NCBI GenBank assembly: GCA_934464585.1
Contig: CAKSJY010000003.1
Location: 21,211 to 85,210, forward strand
Direction: 5' to 3'
DNA: 64,000 bases
Source: an uncultured Eubacteriales bacterium
Lineage (GTDB): Bacteria; Bacillota; Clostridia; Oscillospirales; Acutalibacteraceae
The translations under genes and the position numbers were made by a program. The notes under the pieces were generated by a model. It did not search any database and was not told where the DNA came from. It worked only from the letters and a program-made list of their open reading frames with translations. Shown in pieces: positions 62,599 through 64,000 of the stretch (positions within the stretch are counted from its first letter, which is position 1; every line of letters begins with the position of its first letter).

Positions 62599-63822
62599 AT
62601 GAAATTTAATTTACAGAAGATTAATCACCAAGCTAAAAGATTGGTTGCCCTAGTGATTATGGGGACTATATTCCTAACGTCAGCAATTTCAGTTGCAGCG
62701 TTAAGTCATAAAGTTTATATTTATGATAGAGAAAACTCTTTTTCAGTTGTTACTATGAATAACGATACCAATGCGATTTTAGAGCAGGCAGGTATAAAAA
62801 TTAATTCAGATGACCTGGTAGAAAGGCAAGATACCGATGAGAGTATAAACATTACAATTAAACGTGCATTTAAAGTATATGTAAATGCCGAAGAGAAAAC
62901 AAAGACAATCGTTGTAAATGAAGGTACAGTCAAAGATGCCTTGGTATATTCAGGATTCAGATTTGCAGAGCAAGATTTAGTAGACCCTGATATCTCTGAA
63001 GAACTTACACCTGAAATGCAAATCAACCTTACACACAGATATAACATTAAGTTTACAGACGGGGCAAATGAAGTTGCTAACGCGATAGTTCCGGAGGGTA
63101 CTGTTAAGGATGCAATTGAGTATTTGGGAATTACATTGAATGAAGCTGATATTGTAAGCTTAGACATGGACCAAGAAATATATGAAAATATGTCTCTTAG
63201 AGTTGATAGAATTGAATTTAGGGAAAGTACAAAACGAGAAGCAATTCCGTTTGGTACAATTACAACATTTTCAGATGAGATTTATGAAGGCGAAACTCAA
63301 TATGAAGAGGGAACCGATGGAGAACGCGAATTTGTTGTAAACGAAAAGATTGTAAATGGTAATGTTGTAGAATCACAAGAAATAAGCAGCACTACGATTA
63401 AAGAGCCGGTTTCAGCTAGAAAAATAATCGGCATAAAAACAAAAGCATCTAAACCGTTGGTAAGCGGTTATTCAAGAGATAACAAGGATGGTACATTGGT
63501 AGACCATAACGGAAATGTTATTTCGTATTCTTCTACATTAACAGGATCAGCAACAGCATACACTGCTTCTGCCGGAGCTCATACAGCAACCGGTGCAGTT
63601 GCAAAGTTTGGATTGGTTGCAGTTAATCCTAATATTATTCCATATGGTACAAAGCTTTATATCGCATCTCCTGATGGATCATATGTCTATGGTTATGCGG
63701 TTGCATCAGATACCGGAGGAGCATTGATGTCAGGATCTGCACTTGTAGATTTATTCTATGATACATTAGAGGAATGTTATCAGTTTGGTAGAAGAACTAT
63801 GTGCGTATATATTTTAAACTAG
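62599..63822 (+). CDS. Secreted cell-wall protein with DUF348, G5 and 3D domains
   Basis: 407 residues. A basic N-terminus and a hydrophobic signal or anchor (about 15-36) lead to about three tandem DUF348 ubiquitin-like repeats (about 37-200), a G5 domain (about 205-285), a linker and a C-terminal 3D domain (about 315-407). The 3D domain is related to MltA lytic transglycosylase and RpfB/YabE/YocH; its three aspartates are seen in VASDTGGALMSG and ALVDLFYD. This is the layout of YabE, a peptidoglycan-remodelling protein. ATG 62599 has aaggag 14 bases upstream, an unusually long spacing. Confidence 0.92.
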   Translation: MKFNLQKINHQAKRLVALVIMGTIFLTSAISVAALSHKVYIYDRENSFSVVTMNNDTNAILEQAGIKINSDDLVERQDTDESINITIKRAFKVYVNAEEKTKTIVVNEGTVKDALVYSGFRFAEQDLVDPDISEELTPEMQINLTHRYNIKFTDGANEVANAIVPEGTVKDAIEYLGITLNEADIVSLDMDQEIYENMSLRVDRIEFRESTKREAIPFGTITTFSDEIYEGETQYEEGTDGEREFVVNEKIVNGNVVESQEISSTTIKEPVSARKIIGIKTKASKPLVSGYSRDNKDGTLVDHNGNVISYSSTLTGSATAYTASAGAHTATGAVAKFGLVAVNPNIIPYGTKLYIASPDGSYVYGYAVASDTGGALMSGSALVDLFYDTLEECYQFGRRTMCVYILN

Positions 63823-63840
63823 CTTTAAAGTTTGATAATG

Positions 63841-63875
63841 ACCGGGTAGAAAAGTTATTCTGCCCGGTTATTTAT
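63841..63875 (+). terminator. Terminator of the 3D-domain gene
   Basis: 11-bp stem ACCGGGTAGAA / TTCTGCCCGGT with one mismatch, then tatttattgttt. Confidence 0.88.
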
Positions 63876-63979
63876 TGTTTAAGTCCCTGGATTTGACGGT
63901 TAATGTTGAGATATCGAGCAAAGATATAATGGCTGTGTGGTGAGTAAGATTAAGGTTTAATGCATATTAGGAGAATAAG

Positions 63980-64000
63980 TTGGGTGTTAGTCTCGGATAT
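63980..64000 (+). CDS. Start of a gene cut by the window end
   Basis: TTG 63980 with taggag 6 bases upstream begins a frame reading MGVSLGY to the edge. A TATAAT lies at 63927-63932. Too short to identify. Confidence 0.35.

Noticed and set aside
1..64000. CRISPR arrays, phage, integrases, transposases, toxin-antitoxin pairs
   Set aside because: No direct repeat arrays or such genes were seen; AT-rich dyads between genes are explained as terminators.

Overview
The window looks like chromosome from a low-GC, Gram-positive, anaerobic-type, endospore-forming Clostridia-like bacterium; I cannot name a genus. The evidence is AT-rich DNA with AGGAGG-type ribosome binding sites, many TTG and GTG starts, sporulation genes (spoVS, spoIIID, spoVAD, spmA, spmB and a BofC-like protein), rubrerythrin, an S-box riboswitch on metK, and teichoic-acid-type CDP-ribitol genes. 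There is no phage, integrase, transposase or CRISPR array, so this is mostly core genome with a few accessory islands.

Layout. 1-8.5 kb: a YcxB-like membrane protein, gyrA, then (minus strand) metK with its SAM-I riboswitch and a GNAT acetyltransferase, then rubrerythrin and a large conserved two-HTH protein of unknown role. 8.5-13.7 kb (minus): a glucose/maltose-type PTS EIIBC, an EEP-fold hydrolase and malQ, plus a Mn-type superoxide dismutase. 13.7-19 kb: a helical protein, then polA-ywlE-rimI-tsaD. 19.1-28.4 kb: a surface-polysaccharide locus with flippase, two GT2 transferases, LicD, TarI and TarJ (CDP-ribitol synthesis), a Wzy-like polymerase, a Wzz-like protein and a BY-kinase-like protein that has lost its ATP-binding motifs. 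28.6-33.8 kb (minus): pyk, gltX and glnS.

33.9-43.2 kb: a VanY-like protein lacking every catalytic residue, rpmE, yigZ, the macromolecular-synthesis block dgt-dnaG-rpoD with an Rrf2 regulator, birA without its DNA-binding domain, spmA/spmB, an AbrB-type regulator, and tRNA-Thr and tRNA-Tyr. 43.4-48 kb: rny-ymdB-spoVS, an unrecognised 421-residue protein, and spoIIID behind a sigma-E-like promoter. 48-64 kb: an LCP ligase, a BofC-like protein, a class A PBP, the hom-thrB-lysC operon, murA, walJ, rlmH, a small Cys-rich membrane protein gene interrupted by an in-frame TGA at a cysteine position, a small HTH regulator, a solitary spoVAD, recQ and a 3D-domain cell-wall protein.

The genes best worth a second look are the TGA-for-Cys gene (58735-59019), the two apparent pseudoenzymes (VanY-like at 33948, BY-kinase-like at 27920), the TarI-TarJ-LicD module, the orphan between spoVS and spoIIID, and an imperfect inverted repeat bracketing the promoter of the 3D-domain gene.
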